Source of the DNA: Salinicola endophyticus
Lineage (GTDB): Bacteria; Pseudomonadota; Gammaproteobacteria; Pseudomonadales; Halomonadaceae
Direction: 5' to 3'
NCBI RefSeq assembly: GCF_003206575.1
Contig: NZ_PZJO01000003.1
Coordinates: 344,436-408,435 of the forward strand
Length of the DNA: 64,000 bases
The notes under the pieces: generated by a model
Database searches by the model: none
Told to the model about the DNA's origin: nothing
Seen by the model: only the letters and a program-made list of their open reading frames with translations
Shown here: piece by piece, positions 8,740 to 16,599 of the stretch
Numbering within the stretch: position 1 is the first letter of the stretch
Layout: each line of letters starts with the position of its first letter
Made by a program: the position numbers and the translations under genes

Positions 8740-9675
8740 TCAGACGTAGAGAACGCCTTCGCCGGCGATGATCGCCTCGCCACCGATCTGAATCGTCTCT
8801 TGGACTACCTCGGCGCGGCTCACCCGGCCGTGGATATGGCTCGGCCGACCCATCTCGACCCCTTGGGTGACCTGCCAGTCGAGCATCTGGGTGGCCGGCA
8901 TCTGGCGCGACAGATGGCCGATCAGTGGCGCGGCGGCGCTGCCGGTGGCGGGATCTTCGTAGAGGGTCGTTTCTGCCGTGAACATCCGCGCGCGCAGCTG
9001 CTGCGAGGTGTTGCGCACATAGAGATAGAGATTGCGCTCGGCGGGGGCGGGCAGGGCGCGGGCGAGCGTGCCACTCTCGACCTGAACGCTGGCCAGCGAA
9101 TCGAGATCGGCGAGTTCGATCAACTGATAGGGAATACCGCAGGAGGCCCTGACTGGCCGAGTAGCGATCTGCGCCCGGGAGAGCCCCAGGATCTCTGCCG
9201 CCTGCTCGATCGAAAGTGAGTCTTCACTGACGTCGAGCGGTTGCGCCGTGGTCAGCCAGGCCTGGGTGCCGGCGAAGCGGATCGGCACGTCGCCCACGCC
9301 CTCTGCGAGAATCAGCGGCGTGGCGGGATCGTGCCAACCCAGTGCCCGTATCAACCAGGCCGTACCCACGCTGGGATGACCGGCGAAGGGCAGCTCGCCG
9401 CTGGGGGTGAAGATGCGCAGGGCAACGCGGCCGGGTAGGCGCGTGGTGATGAACACGCTCTCGGAGAGGTTCAGCTCCTTGGCCAACTGCGCCATCTGGA
9501 TGTCCGTCAGTGCAGCGGCGTCGGGAAACACGGCCAGCGGATTGCCCGCGAAGGGCGTGGCGGTGAAGACATCCAGCAACATGTAGCGATAGCCGCGCCG
9601 CCCTTGGACCTGCGCCGCGGACAACGTGAGACTGGATTCTGGCGAGCCGCCAGCTGGTAGTGTGTGCTTACTCAT
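8740..9675 (-). CDS. PhzF-family isomerase/epimerase
   Basis: The 311-residue protein has the PhzF fold signature: DVFTATPFAGNPLAVF near the N-terminus, NLSESVFI containing the catalytic Glu, LPFAGHPSVGTAW in the middle and DPATGSAAAPL in the second half. PhzF-family enzymes isomerise small metabolites; the physiological substrate of most members, including this one, is unknown. No phenazine genes are nearby. The N-terminus is about 30 residues longer than usual and the upstream SD is weak, so the start is uncertain. Confidence 0.85.
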   Translation of the reverse strand: MSKHTLPAGGSPESSLTLSAAQVQGRRGYRYMLLDVFTATPFAGNPLAVFPDAAALTDIQMAQLAKELNLSESVFITTRLPGRVALRIFTPSGELPFAGHPSVGTAWLIRALGWHDPATPLILAEGVGDVPIRFAGTQAWLTTAQPLDVSEDSLSIEQAAEILGLSRAQIATRPVRASCGIPYQLIELADLDSLASVQVESGTLARALPAPAERNLYLYVRNTSQQLRARMFTAETTLYEDPATGSAAAPLIGHLSRQMPATQMLDWQVTQGVEMGRPSHIHGRVSRAEVVQETIQIGGEAIIAGEGVLYV

Positions 9676-9716
9676 CAGGACATTCTCTGGCCGAATTAGC
9701 TAGCTAGGTGGTCGAC

Positions 9717-9947
9717 TCAGCGCCAGAACGGGCGATGCGTTTCCCGGTACACCTGACTGGGCAGCAGGCCGATATCCCGCAACTGCTGCGCATCGAGCTC
9801 CGCCAGCTGGCGCCGGGTGCGCCGACGCTGCCAGACGTTGGGCGAGTCACGCCGCAGCGATCGCTGGCGTTGGTGCAAGTTGCCCCACAGGATACCGTCC
9901 ACGGTATCCAGCGTGGTGACCAGCAGGTGCAAGGGTGTGAAACGCAT
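9717..9947 (-). CDS. Small DUF1127 protein
   Basis: This 76-residue basic protein ends with the DUF1127 pattern: RRTRRQLAELD followed by LRDIGL and a YRETHRPFWR tail. A GGGAG site lies 8 nt before the ATG, which fixes the start. DUF1127 (YjiS-like) proteins are small arginine-rich proteins; some members act in RNA-linked regulation or phosphate and carbon metabolism, but this one's function is unknown. It is divergent from a MocR regulator, an arrangement that suggests direct control by it. Confidence 0.85.
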   Translation of the reverse strand: MRFTPLHLLVTTLDTVDGILWGNLHQRQRSLRRDSPNVWQRRRTRRQLAELDAQQLRDIGLLPSQVYRETHRPFWR

Positions 9948-10030
9948 GGTGGCGACTCCCGTGTCTCGAGGGGAGTGTCCAGCTTAGGCAGCCGCCGGCG
10001 TGCCACACAGAGGCAGAAAACGACTATATC

Positions 10031-10067
10031 GGGCACACAGATAGGCGCTTTCCCACTCTGTATGCCC
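10031..10067. promoter_or_regulatory. Candidate operator between the DUF1127 gene and the MocR regulator
   Basis: An inverted repeat, GGGCACACAGA (10031-10041) and TCTGTATGCCC (10057-10067), matches at 10 of 11 positions with a 15-bp spacer. It sits mid-way in the 208-bp gap between the divergent genes. Binding by the adjacent MocR protein is an inference. Confidence 0.4.
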
Positions 10068-10155
10068 GCTTTGTGCGCGATCTGTCACGTGAAGCGCCGG
10101 GTGCGAGCATACACAATGGTTGGCGTGACATGTCATGCGAGGCGGGGAGGGGAAA

Positions 10156-11598
10156 ATGCACCGTTACGAGCGGTTGGCCGATCATCTGCGCGAGCGTATC
10201 CAGGCCGGCTTCTATCAGGTCCACGAGCGCTTGCCCTCGGTGCGCGCGCTGGCCCAGGCGCACGGGGTCAGCCTTTCCACCGTGCAGCACGCTTACCATC
10301 AGTTGGAAGACGCCCAACTGATCGAGGCGCGGCCCAAGTCGGGCTACTTCGTCTCGCCGCGGCGTGAGCGCCTGCCCGCGCCGCCGGTCGCACGTACCGC
10401 CCAGCGCCCGGTCGAGGTGTCACAGTGGGAGCACGTGCGCGAGGGCACCTGCGTGCTGCCGGACACCAGCATGCACAACCTGGGCCGGGGCATGCCGGAT
10501 ATCGATGCGCCGACGCTCAAGCCGTTGCTGCGCGCACTTGCCCGGGTCAGCCGGCGCCAGGATCTGATCGGACTCAACTACGATACCCTGCACGGGCGTC
10601 CCGAACTGCGCGAGCAGATTGCACGGCTCGCGGTGGGCCAGGGCTGCCGGCTGCATCCCGACGATATCGTGGTCACCACTGGCTGCCACGAGGCGATCTC
10701 GATCGCCATGCGGGCGGTGTGCGAGCCCGGCGGCATCATCGCGGTGGATTCACCCAGCTTCTACGGCGCCCTGCAGTCGATCCGCGCCTACGGCATGAAG
10801 GCGATGGAGATCCCCACCGACCCCGAGACCGGCATCAGCCTGGAGGCACTGGAGCTGGCCCTGGAGCAGTGGCCGATCCGTGCCATCCAACTCACCCCGA
10901 CCTGCAACAACCCGCTCGGCTATACCCTGTCGGAGGCGCGCAAGCGGGCGCTCTACGCGCTGGCTCAACGCTTCGACGTGGCGATCATCGAAGACGATGT
11001 CTATGGCGATCTCAGCTACGGTTTTCCGCGACCGGTGACGATCAAGTCGTTCGACGAGGATGGCCGGGTGCTGCTGTGTAGCTCGTTCTCCAAGACCCTG
11101 GCGCCGGGGCTGCGCATCGGCTGGATCGCGCCGGGGCGCTATCACGAGCGCGCCCTGCACATGAAGTACGTCGGCACCGGCTCCACCGCGACCCAAGGTC
11201 AGATGGCGGTGGCCGAGTTCATCCGCGAAGGGCACCACGAGCCTCATCTGCGCCGGATGCGGGCGCAGTACCAAGGCAACCGAGACCGCATGCTCGACGT
11301 GATCGAAAGCGCTTTCCCCGCCTCGACCCGGGTCAGCTATCCGGCGGGGGGCTTCATGCTCTGGCTCGAGTGCGCTGACGGCATCGACAGCGTCGCGCTC
11401 AATCAGCGCCTGATGGCAGAGGGCATCCGCATCGCCCCCGGGGTGGTGTTCTCCGCCACCGGCAAGTACCGCCACTGTCTGCGCCTCAACCATGCCGTGT
11501 TCGATGCCGAGATCGCCCGCGCGGTGAGCCGCGTGGGGCACTGCGTGGCGGAGATGCTGACGCAGCGAGCCGACGCCGGGCAGCCGGAGACGGCCTGA
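10156..11598 (+). CDS. MocR-type GntR/aminotransferase transcriptional regulator
   Basis: This 480-residue protein has an N-terminal GntR winged helix-turn-helix (about 1-68; LPSVRALAQAHGVSLSTV) joined to a fold-type I aminotransferase-like domain. The PLP-lysine motif SSFSKTLAPGLRIGW is near residue 312, and TPTCNNPLG and EDDVYGDLSY follow the PLP-binding pattern. I chose the ATG at 10156 because GGGGAGGGG lies just upstream; an in-frame ATG at 10135 is possible. MocR proteins sense PLP or amino compounds. The divergent DUF1127 gene is its probable target. Confidence 0.87.
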   Translation: MHRYERLADHLRERIQAGFYQVHERLPSVRALAQAHGVSLSTVQHAYHQLEDAQLIEARPKSGYFVSPRRERLPAPPVARTAQRPVEVSQWEHVREGTCVLPDTSMHNLGRGMPDIDAPTLKPLLRALARVSRRQDLIGLNYDTLHGRPELREQIARLAVGQGCRLHPDDIVVTTGCHEAISIAMRAVCEPGGIIAVDSPSFYGALQSIRAYGMKAMEIPTDPETGISLEALELALEQWPIRAIQLTPTCNNPLGYTLSEARKRALYALAQRFDVAIIEDDVYGDLSYGFPRPVTIKSFDEDGRVLLCSSFSKTLAPGLRIGWIAPGRYHERALHMKYVGTGSTATQGQMAVAEFIREGHHEPHLRRMRAQYQGNRDRMLDVIESAFPASTRVSYPAGGFMLWLECADGIDSVALNQRLMAEGIRIAPGVVFSATGKYRHCLRLNHAVFDAEIARAVSRVGHCVAEMLTQRADAGQPETA

Positions 11599-11647
11599 GT
11601 CGACGTCGGCTACCACGCCGGATGATCATCGCCCCCGACCTGGGCGA

Positions 11648-12295
11648 TCAGTCGATCAGGCGGGTCACTTCGGCGGCGATCGCCTCGCCCAGCAGGCGCT
11701 GCTGATTGGGCTCGATGTGCACGCCGTCGACCTCGCTGACCTGGATCAGGGTACCGGCGTCGATGAAGCCGGCACCCGCCTCCCGCGCCATCTTGCGGTA
11801 GCGGCTCGCCAGCTGGCGCGACTTGCGCTCGCCACCGGTGAAGATGCCTGCCAAGGGGCCGATCTCGCGAATCGGCGCCGGCGCGATCAGCAGCACCTTG
11901 GGGGCGGCCACGCCGAACTGGGCGCTGGTGGCCTCGATCTCCCACAGCAGCCGCTGAATGCTCAGGGCGATATCGTCGGGGGTAACGGAGAATCGCGCCT
12001 TGAGATCGTTGGTGCCCAGCATCAGCGTCATCACGTCCAGCGGCAGCTGGCTCAGCAGACACGGGCGCAGATAGCGCAGGCCGTTGAGATGCACCCCTTC
12101 GATGGGATCGTCATGCAGCGTGGTGCGTGCCGGCAGACCCTCCTCGATCACCCGCCATTCGCTGCCCAGGGTGGCAGCTACCACCCCGGTCCAGCGTGTC
12201 TCGAAGGGATAGCGCGCCAGCGGCCCCAACGTCCTGACCGGCTCGGTACCGTGGGTATTGGAGTCGCCGTAGCAGAGCAGGGTACGCGTGGTCAT
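11648..12295 (-). CDS. SGNH/GDSL-family esterase
   Basis: The 215-residue protein has the SGNH hydrolase blocks: nucleophile motif CYGDSNTHG (Ser12), the Gly in block II, GTND in block III and DGVH (catalytic Asp and His) in block V. The nucleophile motif and length resemble the arylesterase/acyltransferase of Mycobacterium smegmatis. No signal peptide is seen, so it is probably cytoplasmic. The substrate is unknown. It lies 69 bp downstream of the DMT transporter on the same strand. Confidence 0.85.
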   Translation of the reverse strand: MTTRTLLCYGDSNTHGTEPVRTLGPLARYPFETRWTGVVAATLGSEWRVIEEGLPARTTLHDDPIEGVHLNGLRYLRPCLLSQLPLDVMTLMLGTNDLKARFSVTPDDIALSIQRLLWEIEATSAQFGVAAPKVLLIAPAPIREIGPLAGIFTGGERKSRQLASRYRKMAREAGAGFIDAGTLIQVSEVDGVHIEPNQQRLLGEAIAAEVTRLID

Positions 12296-12364
12296 CGTGG
12301 ATCTCCGGTGTGCGATGGCGTTCAGTATGAACGCGGTGTGCGCACCACGGTACCCTGCGGACGG

Positions 12365-13228
12365 CTAACGCGTACGGAACACCAGCGCTACGCCGCCGAG
12401 GATCGCACCCATGCCGAGAATGGCCAGCGGCGAGAGCGCATTGCCCAGCAGCAGATAGTCCAGCAGCGCGGTGACGATCGGCACCAGGTAGAACAGGCTG
12501 GTGACGTTGACCAGGTTGCCCTGACGGATCATGCGGTAGAGCAGCAGCTGTGCCAGGACCGAGATCACCAGCCCCAACCACACCACGGCCACGATCAGCC
12601 CCGGCTGCCAGCTGACGCTCACCGGGCGCCACGGGGTCAGCAGCAGGAACAGCGCCAGGCTTGCCAGATATTGCAGGGGAAGCACCTGGCGCGGCGGCAG
12701 GGCGATCGACTTCTGCCCGATCGCGCCGAGGGTCATGCAGGCCAGGGTGGCCAGTGCCAGCAGGATTCCGAGCGCAGGGAATTGCGCGGCCAGCAGGCTC
12801 TGCAGTACCACCAGTGCCAGCCCGCACAGCGCCAGCAACAGCCCGGCGATGCGCCAGCCGGAGATCCGGCGCTCGGTCAGCAGCAGCGTCAGCAGCGGTT
12901 GGATACCCAGCAGGGTTGCCAACAGCCCGGGGGTGATGGCGTGGTCCAGGGTTTCGAAGTAGCACACCGAGTAGCCGCCGATCAGCAGCGTGCCGACGCC
13001 GGCGACGCGCAGCCGCTGGCCCCGCGGTGGTAGCCAGGCTTCGCGCTGGGCGGCGAGCGGCAGCAGCACGGCCAGGGCGAGCAGAAAGCGCAGGATCAGC
13101 AGCGCCAGCGGCGAACCGTGATCCAGCCCCCAGCGGGTGAAGATTGGGGCGCTGCCCCACAGCAGCACGAACAGGGCCATTGGGGCGGCCTGGCCCCATG
13201 AAGAAGAACGGATCATGTGAAGACTCAT
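12365..13228 (-). CDS. DMT-superfamily (EamA) transporter
   Basis: This 287-residue integral membrane protein has about ten hydrophobic segments arranged as two EamA repeats (first around residues 15-140, second around 150-285). The N-terminal LFVLLWGSAPIFTRWG is typical of RhaT/EamA permeases that export amino acids or other metabolites. Substrate is unknown. It may be co-transcribed with the esterase downstream. Confidence 0.85.
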   Translation of the reverse strand: MSLHMIRSSSWGQAAPMALFVLLWGSAPIFTRWGLDHGSPLALLILRFLLALAVLLPLAAQREAWLPPRGQRLRVAGVGTLLIGGYSVCYFETLDHAITPGLLATLLGIQPLLTLLLTERRISGWRIAGLLLALCGLALVVLQSLLAAQFPALGILLALATLACMTLGAIGQKSIALPPRQVLPLQYLASLALFLLLTPWRPVSVSWQPGLIVAVVWLGLVISVLAQLLLYRMIRQGNLVNVTSLFYLVPIVTALLDYLLLGNALSPLAILGMGAILGGVALVFRTR

Positions 13229-13856
13229 CTGTCGAAGACGTGACGACCCGTTGCTGGACGCGATGCGCGTCGACCAGCATACACAGCGAACGGGGATTGT
13301 CGGGCTTGGGATCGCCGGGCGGATCAGCCCAGCGCGGCGAGGCGTGGCGGCGCTTGCACGCCAGCGACACTCGCGACAACCGCAGGCGGAGCCACGGTGT
13401 CAGCCAAGACGTCGGCCACGACACGCGCGACAGAGGAGCGGGGGGGAGGTGTCGCCGCCAGCACCTGCGGCCCTACCGACAGTTCGGCAAGGCGGGAAGC
13501 GTGCGGATGCGGGATGTGTGGCGACATGGGAAACCGGCATTCGAGTGTGAATGAGTTCGCCAGCATAACGCCGGCGAGGGCAGCGGAAAAGTCGACCTTT
13601 GGCCGATCACTTGCCGATGCAGAAGCTGCCGAAGATCTCGCCGAGCAGATCGTCGGCGTGGCGAAGCCTTACTCAGCTTCGCCTACCCTTTTGACCTTTC
13701 AACGAAGGACGCCGTTTTTTAAAAGACACTCTGTTTTTTGGGAAGGCCTGCCTGGCCGCCCATGCTACTTCTTGCAATGCGGTTATCGCCATCTTGCGGC
13801 AATGGACGTGTCTGATTCGTATCGGGACTTTTTTTCAAGGCCTGGCGGGTTGGTGT
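13229..13856. other. Non-coding gap holding the left end of the Fic island
   Basis: This 628-bp gap has no convincing gene; short open frames here lack family motifs. It contains the duplicated mnmE 3' end at 13607-13658, immediately followed by an 8-bp inverted repeat GGCGAAGC/GCTTCGCC (13660-13667 and 13676-13683), then an A+T-richer stretch leading to the fic stop. The part before 13607 has the local G+C-rich composition; the part after 13684 does not. Confidence 0.5.
13607..13658. repeat. 52-bp direct repeat, distal copy of the mnmE 3' end (att-like)
   Basis: This segment is identical over 52 bp to 15093-15144, the last 17 codons and stop of mnmE. Identity ends at 13659/15145. It includes the last 18 bases of mnmE (TTCTGCATCGGCAAGTGA on the minus strand), the position used as attB by Salmonella genomic island 1 type elements. 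It is not part of any gene here. Confidence 0.85.
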
Positions 13857-15014
13857 CTACTCACTTCGCTTCCCGCCATTGATTCGATAACGCGTACTAC
13901 GCCCGCCACCGGACATCGGTTCCAGACAACCCTTCTCGACCAGATCCTGCAGATGGCGCGTAGCGGTCGCCTTGCTGACCTTGGCGACCTTCTGATACTG
14001 AGACGCACTGATGCCCGTCTCGAAACCACGATCGCCGCCTTCCAGCAGGCGCTCGAGGACACGGGTTTGAGCATCGGATAGCGCCGTCATGGCGTGTCGT
14101 TGCCAGAACCGCTGGCGTTCGAAGGTACGCTCGACCTTGGTGATGGCCTCGCGCATCGCGGCTTCCAGGGTTTCCAGGAACCAAACCAACCATGCGGTGA
14201 TATCCAGACCACCGTGCTGGGTGGACTCCAACATGGCGTAGTAGTCGCTGCGCCGGGTCATGATCGCTTCCGACATGGCGTAGAGCCGGATGCTCTGCGC
14301 CTCGGCCTGTGCCAGGACGCGATCGGTCAGCGCCCGCGTCAGGCGTCCATTGCCATCTTCGAACGGATGCAGGGTAATCAGATAGAGGTGGCACAGCCCG
14401 GCACGTATCAGGGGATCCAGCGCGTTATCGTCGAGACTGGCATTGAACCACTCGACGAAGCGTGCCAGTTCGGCTTCCAGGCGGTTGGCCGGTGGTGCTT
14501 CGAAGTGAACTCTGGGCCGGTCGATGCGCCCCGAGACCACCTGCATCGGCCCGTCATCATCTCGGCGCAGTTGGCCGACGGCGACAGACTGCAACAGACC
14601 CGGCTCTGGAAACAGCAGCGCATGCCAACGCAGCAGCGTATCCAGCGTCAGCGGTATCTCCAGCGCGGTAACGGCTTCGAGCATCAATTCCGCCAGCCCT
14701 TCCGAACGGCGCGAGACGGGGTAGGCTGACGCGTCGCTCAGCCCCAGGCGTCGTGCCAGCGAGGAGCGCAGGGACTGCACGTTGAGTCTCTCGCCTTCGA
14801 TGGCGGACGAGTGGACGATATTGGTCAGTAGCGTTTCCAGCGCTTGCGCGGGCTGAGTGTCATCGCCCCTGTGGCTCAATCCCAGTAGCTCGCCTTGACG
14901 CAGCGTGGCTCGACGTAGCGCCGGCGCGACGGCTTCTGCCTGCCAATGGAATCCAGGCCACTGCGGTTGTTGCCAGATCCAGCTCGTCGATGAAGGTACT
15001 GAGGACACGGTCAT
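13857..15014 (-). CDS. Fic-family protein adenylyltransferase (DUF4172 type) with C-terminal winged helix
   Basis: This 385-residue protein has an N-terminal DUF4172-like segment (WIWQQPQWPGFHW, 12-24), an inhibitory motif SSAIEGE (69-75), the catalytic HPFEDGNGRLTR (216-227) and a C-terminal winged-helix region (about 310-383; ISASQYQKVAKVSKATATRHL). Fic proteins transfer AMP from ATP to target hydroxyls; Glu73 in the N-terminal motif marks class II Fic proteins, which inhibit themselves. The C-terminal HTH suggests autoregulation through the repeats upstream. I chose the ATG at 15014 because homologues begin shortly before WxWQ; the frame is open to 15062. The gene sits alone between duplicated mnmE ends. 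Confidence 0.9.
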   Translation of the reverse strand: MTVSSVPSSTSWIWQQPQWPGFHWQAEAVAPALRRATLRQGELLGLSHRGDDTQPAQALETLLTNIVHSSAIEGERLNVQSLRSSLARRLGLSDASAYPVSRRSEGLAELMLEAVTALEIPLTLDTLLRWHALLFPEPGLLQSVAVGQLRRDDDGPMQVVSGRIDRPRVHFEAPPANRLEAELARFVEWFNASLDDNALDPLIRAGLCHLYLITLHPFEDGNGRLTRALTDRVLAQAEAQSIRLYAMSEAIMTRRSDYYAMLESTQHGGLDITAWLVWFLETLEAAMREAITKVERTFERQRFWQRHAMTALSDAQTRVLERLLEGGDRGFETGISASQYQKVAKVSKATATRHLQDLVEKGCLEPMSGGGRSTRYRINGGKRSE

Positions 15015-15030
15015 GGTGGCTCGTGTGGGC

Positions 15031-15096
15031 AATGAGCCAAAAGCGTAGCATATTCGGCTCAATTAATGAGCCGAATATGGCCTCTATTCGGCTCAC
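15031..15096. promoter_or_regulatory. Repeat operator upstream of fic
   Basis: A perfect inverted repeat TATTCGGCTCA (15051-15061) and TGAGCCGAATA (15067-15077) with a 5-bp spacer lies just upstream of fic. A third copy, TATTCGGCTCA at 15085-15095, runs into the mnmE stop, and a partial copy, ATGAGCC, is at 15032-15038. The spacing from the first to the third forward copy is 34 bp. The likely ligand is the winged helix at the Fic C-terminus (inference). Confidence 0.65.
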
Positions 15097-15144
15097 TTGC
15101 CGATGCAGAAGCTGCCGAAGATCTCGCCGAGCAGATCGTCGGCG
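15093..15144. repeat. 52-bp direct repeat, copy within the mnmE 3' end
   Basis: This is the copy that forms the actual 3' end of mnmE; the partner copy is at 13607-13658, 1,486 bp away. The two bracket the fic gene. Confidence 0.85.
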
Positions 15145-16463
15145 GTGAACTCGCCGGTGATCTCGTTGAGCGCCTGCTGGGCGTCGCGCAGATCCTCGGC
15201 GAGCAGCTCGCCGGCGGCGGCACCCTCCAACTGGGCAGTGCCGCTGACCAGCGCCTGGCTGGCGCGTTCGAGGGCATCCAGGTGGCGGCGCCGGGCGGAA
15301 AAGCGGCCTTCGGTGGTGGCATCGAAGCCCATCACCGCCTTGAGATGGGTCTTGAGGTTATCCACCCCCGCGCCGGTGTGCGCCGAGAGGCGGATCACCG
15401 GCGGCGTGGATTCGAAGTCGGCGGTATCGCCCTCGCCACTCTCGTCGATCTTGTTGCGTACCAGCGTCAGCCGCTCGGGGTGGGGCAGGCGGGCGACGAA
15501 CTCGGGCCAGATCGCCTGTGGGTCGGTCTCCGTGGTGGTGCGGGCGTCGACCAGCAGCAGGACGCGGTCGGCCTTCTCGATCTCGGCCCAGGCGCGGGCG
15601 ACGCCGATCTGCTCCACCGCATCCGGGGTGTCGCGCAGGCCGGCGGTATCGATCACGTGCAGCGGCATGCCGTCGACATGGATATGTTCGCGCAGCACAT
15701 CGCGGGTGGTGCCCTCGATCTCGGTGACGATGGCGCTGTCGCGCTCGGTGAGACGGTTGAGCAGACTCGACTTGCCGGCGTTGGGGCGCCCGGCGATCAC
15801 CACGCTCATGCCCTCACGCATCAGTGCACCCTGGTTGGCGCTGGCGCGCACTGCGGCCAGGGTCTCGCGCAGCGCCGCCAGCTTGGCCGCGACCACACCA
15901 TCGGCGAGGAAGTCGATCTCCTCCTCGGGGAAGTCGATCGCCGCCTCGACATAGAGGCGCAGTTCGATCAGTTCGCTGACCAGCTGCGACACGCGGCTGG
16001 AGAACTCGCCCTGCAGCGAGCGCAGGGCATTCTCCGCGGCGGCGCGGGAGCTGGCGTCGATCAGATCGGCGATCGCCTCGGCCTGGGCCAGATCGAGCTT
16101 GTCGTTGAGAAAGGCGCGCTCGGAGAACTCGCCGGGGCGTGCCAGACGCGCGCCGAGCGCCACGCAGCGCTCCAGCAGCATGTCCATCAGCACCGGGCCG
16201 CCATGGCCCTGAAGCTCGAGCACATCCTCGCCGGTGAACGAGTGGGGGCCGGGGAAGTAGAGCGCGATGCCCTCGTCGATGATACCCGTCTCGGCGTGGA
16301 AGGGTCCGTAGTGGGCGTGGCGTGCCTGGGGGCGGTGGCCCAGCAGGTGCTCGGCCATGACCCCGGCGGCGGGCCCGGAGACTCTGACGATGCCCACGCC
16401 GCCGCGTCCCGGGGGCGTGGCCAGGGCGGCGATGGTGTCCTGACGATAGAGCGGTGCGTTCAT
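15093..16463 (-). CDS. mnmE: tRNA uridine-5-carboxymethylaminomethyl modification GTPase MnmE
   Basis: MnmE, with MnmG, makes the cmnm5 modification at U34 of several tRNAs. With the start at 16463 ([19 protein letters not shown]) the protein has 456 residues, the normal length; the open frame extends upstream but without homology. An N-terminal tetrahydrofolate-binding domain precedes the G domain with [22 protein letters not shown] and NKID, and the protein ends in the conserved FCIGK, whose Cys is required for activity. Its usual neighbours mnmG, rsmG and parAB are absent downstream; the fic island follows instead. Confidence 0.96.
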   Translation of the reverse strand: MNAPLYRQDTIAALATPPGRGGVGIVRVSGPAAGVMAEHLLGHRPQARHAHYGPFHAETGIIDEGIALYFPGPHSFTGEDVLELQGHGGPVLMDMLLERCVALGARLARPGEFSERAFLNDKLDLAQAEAIADLIDASSRAAAENALRSLQGEFSSRVSQLVSELIELRLYVEAAIDFPEEEIDFLADGVVAAKLAALRETLAAVRASANQGALMREGMSVVIAGRPNAGKSSLLNRLTERDSAIVTEIEGTTRDVLREHIHVDGMPLHVIDTAGLRDTPDAVEQIGVARAWAEIEKADRVLLLVDARTTTETDPQAIWPEFVARLPHPERLTLVRNKIDESGEGDTADFESTPPVIRLSAHTGAGVDNLKTHLKAVMGFDATTEGRFSARRRHLDALERASQALVSGTAQLEGAAAGELLAEDLRDAQQALNEITGEFTADDLLGEIFGSFCIGK

Positions 16464-16552
16464 CACGGTCTCCGGTGGCACGGGGTGGACGGCGACGCTC
16501 GGTGCCGGGCCGGCGTGCGCGGGTAGTTGTACAGGAAGGCGATGTATAAACG

Positions 16553-16580
16553 CCAGACCCCCGCCGGGGCGGGGGTCTGG
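16553..16580 (-). terminator. Hairpin between yidC and mnmE
   Basis: A 13-nt inverted repeat (16553-16565 and 16568-16580) lies 20 nt after the yidC stop. On the minus strand it is followed by CG and TTTAT, a weak T tract, so it may be a partial terminator or attenuator ahead of mnmE. Confidence 0.55.
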
Positions 16581-16599
16581 GAGGGTTCGCGGAGGGCGA

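Noticed and set aside
13324-13566. 80-codon open frame on the minus strand downstream of the DMT gene start
   Set aside because: It lacks an SD and recognisable motifs; its composition reads as a chance frame in G+C-rich DNA.
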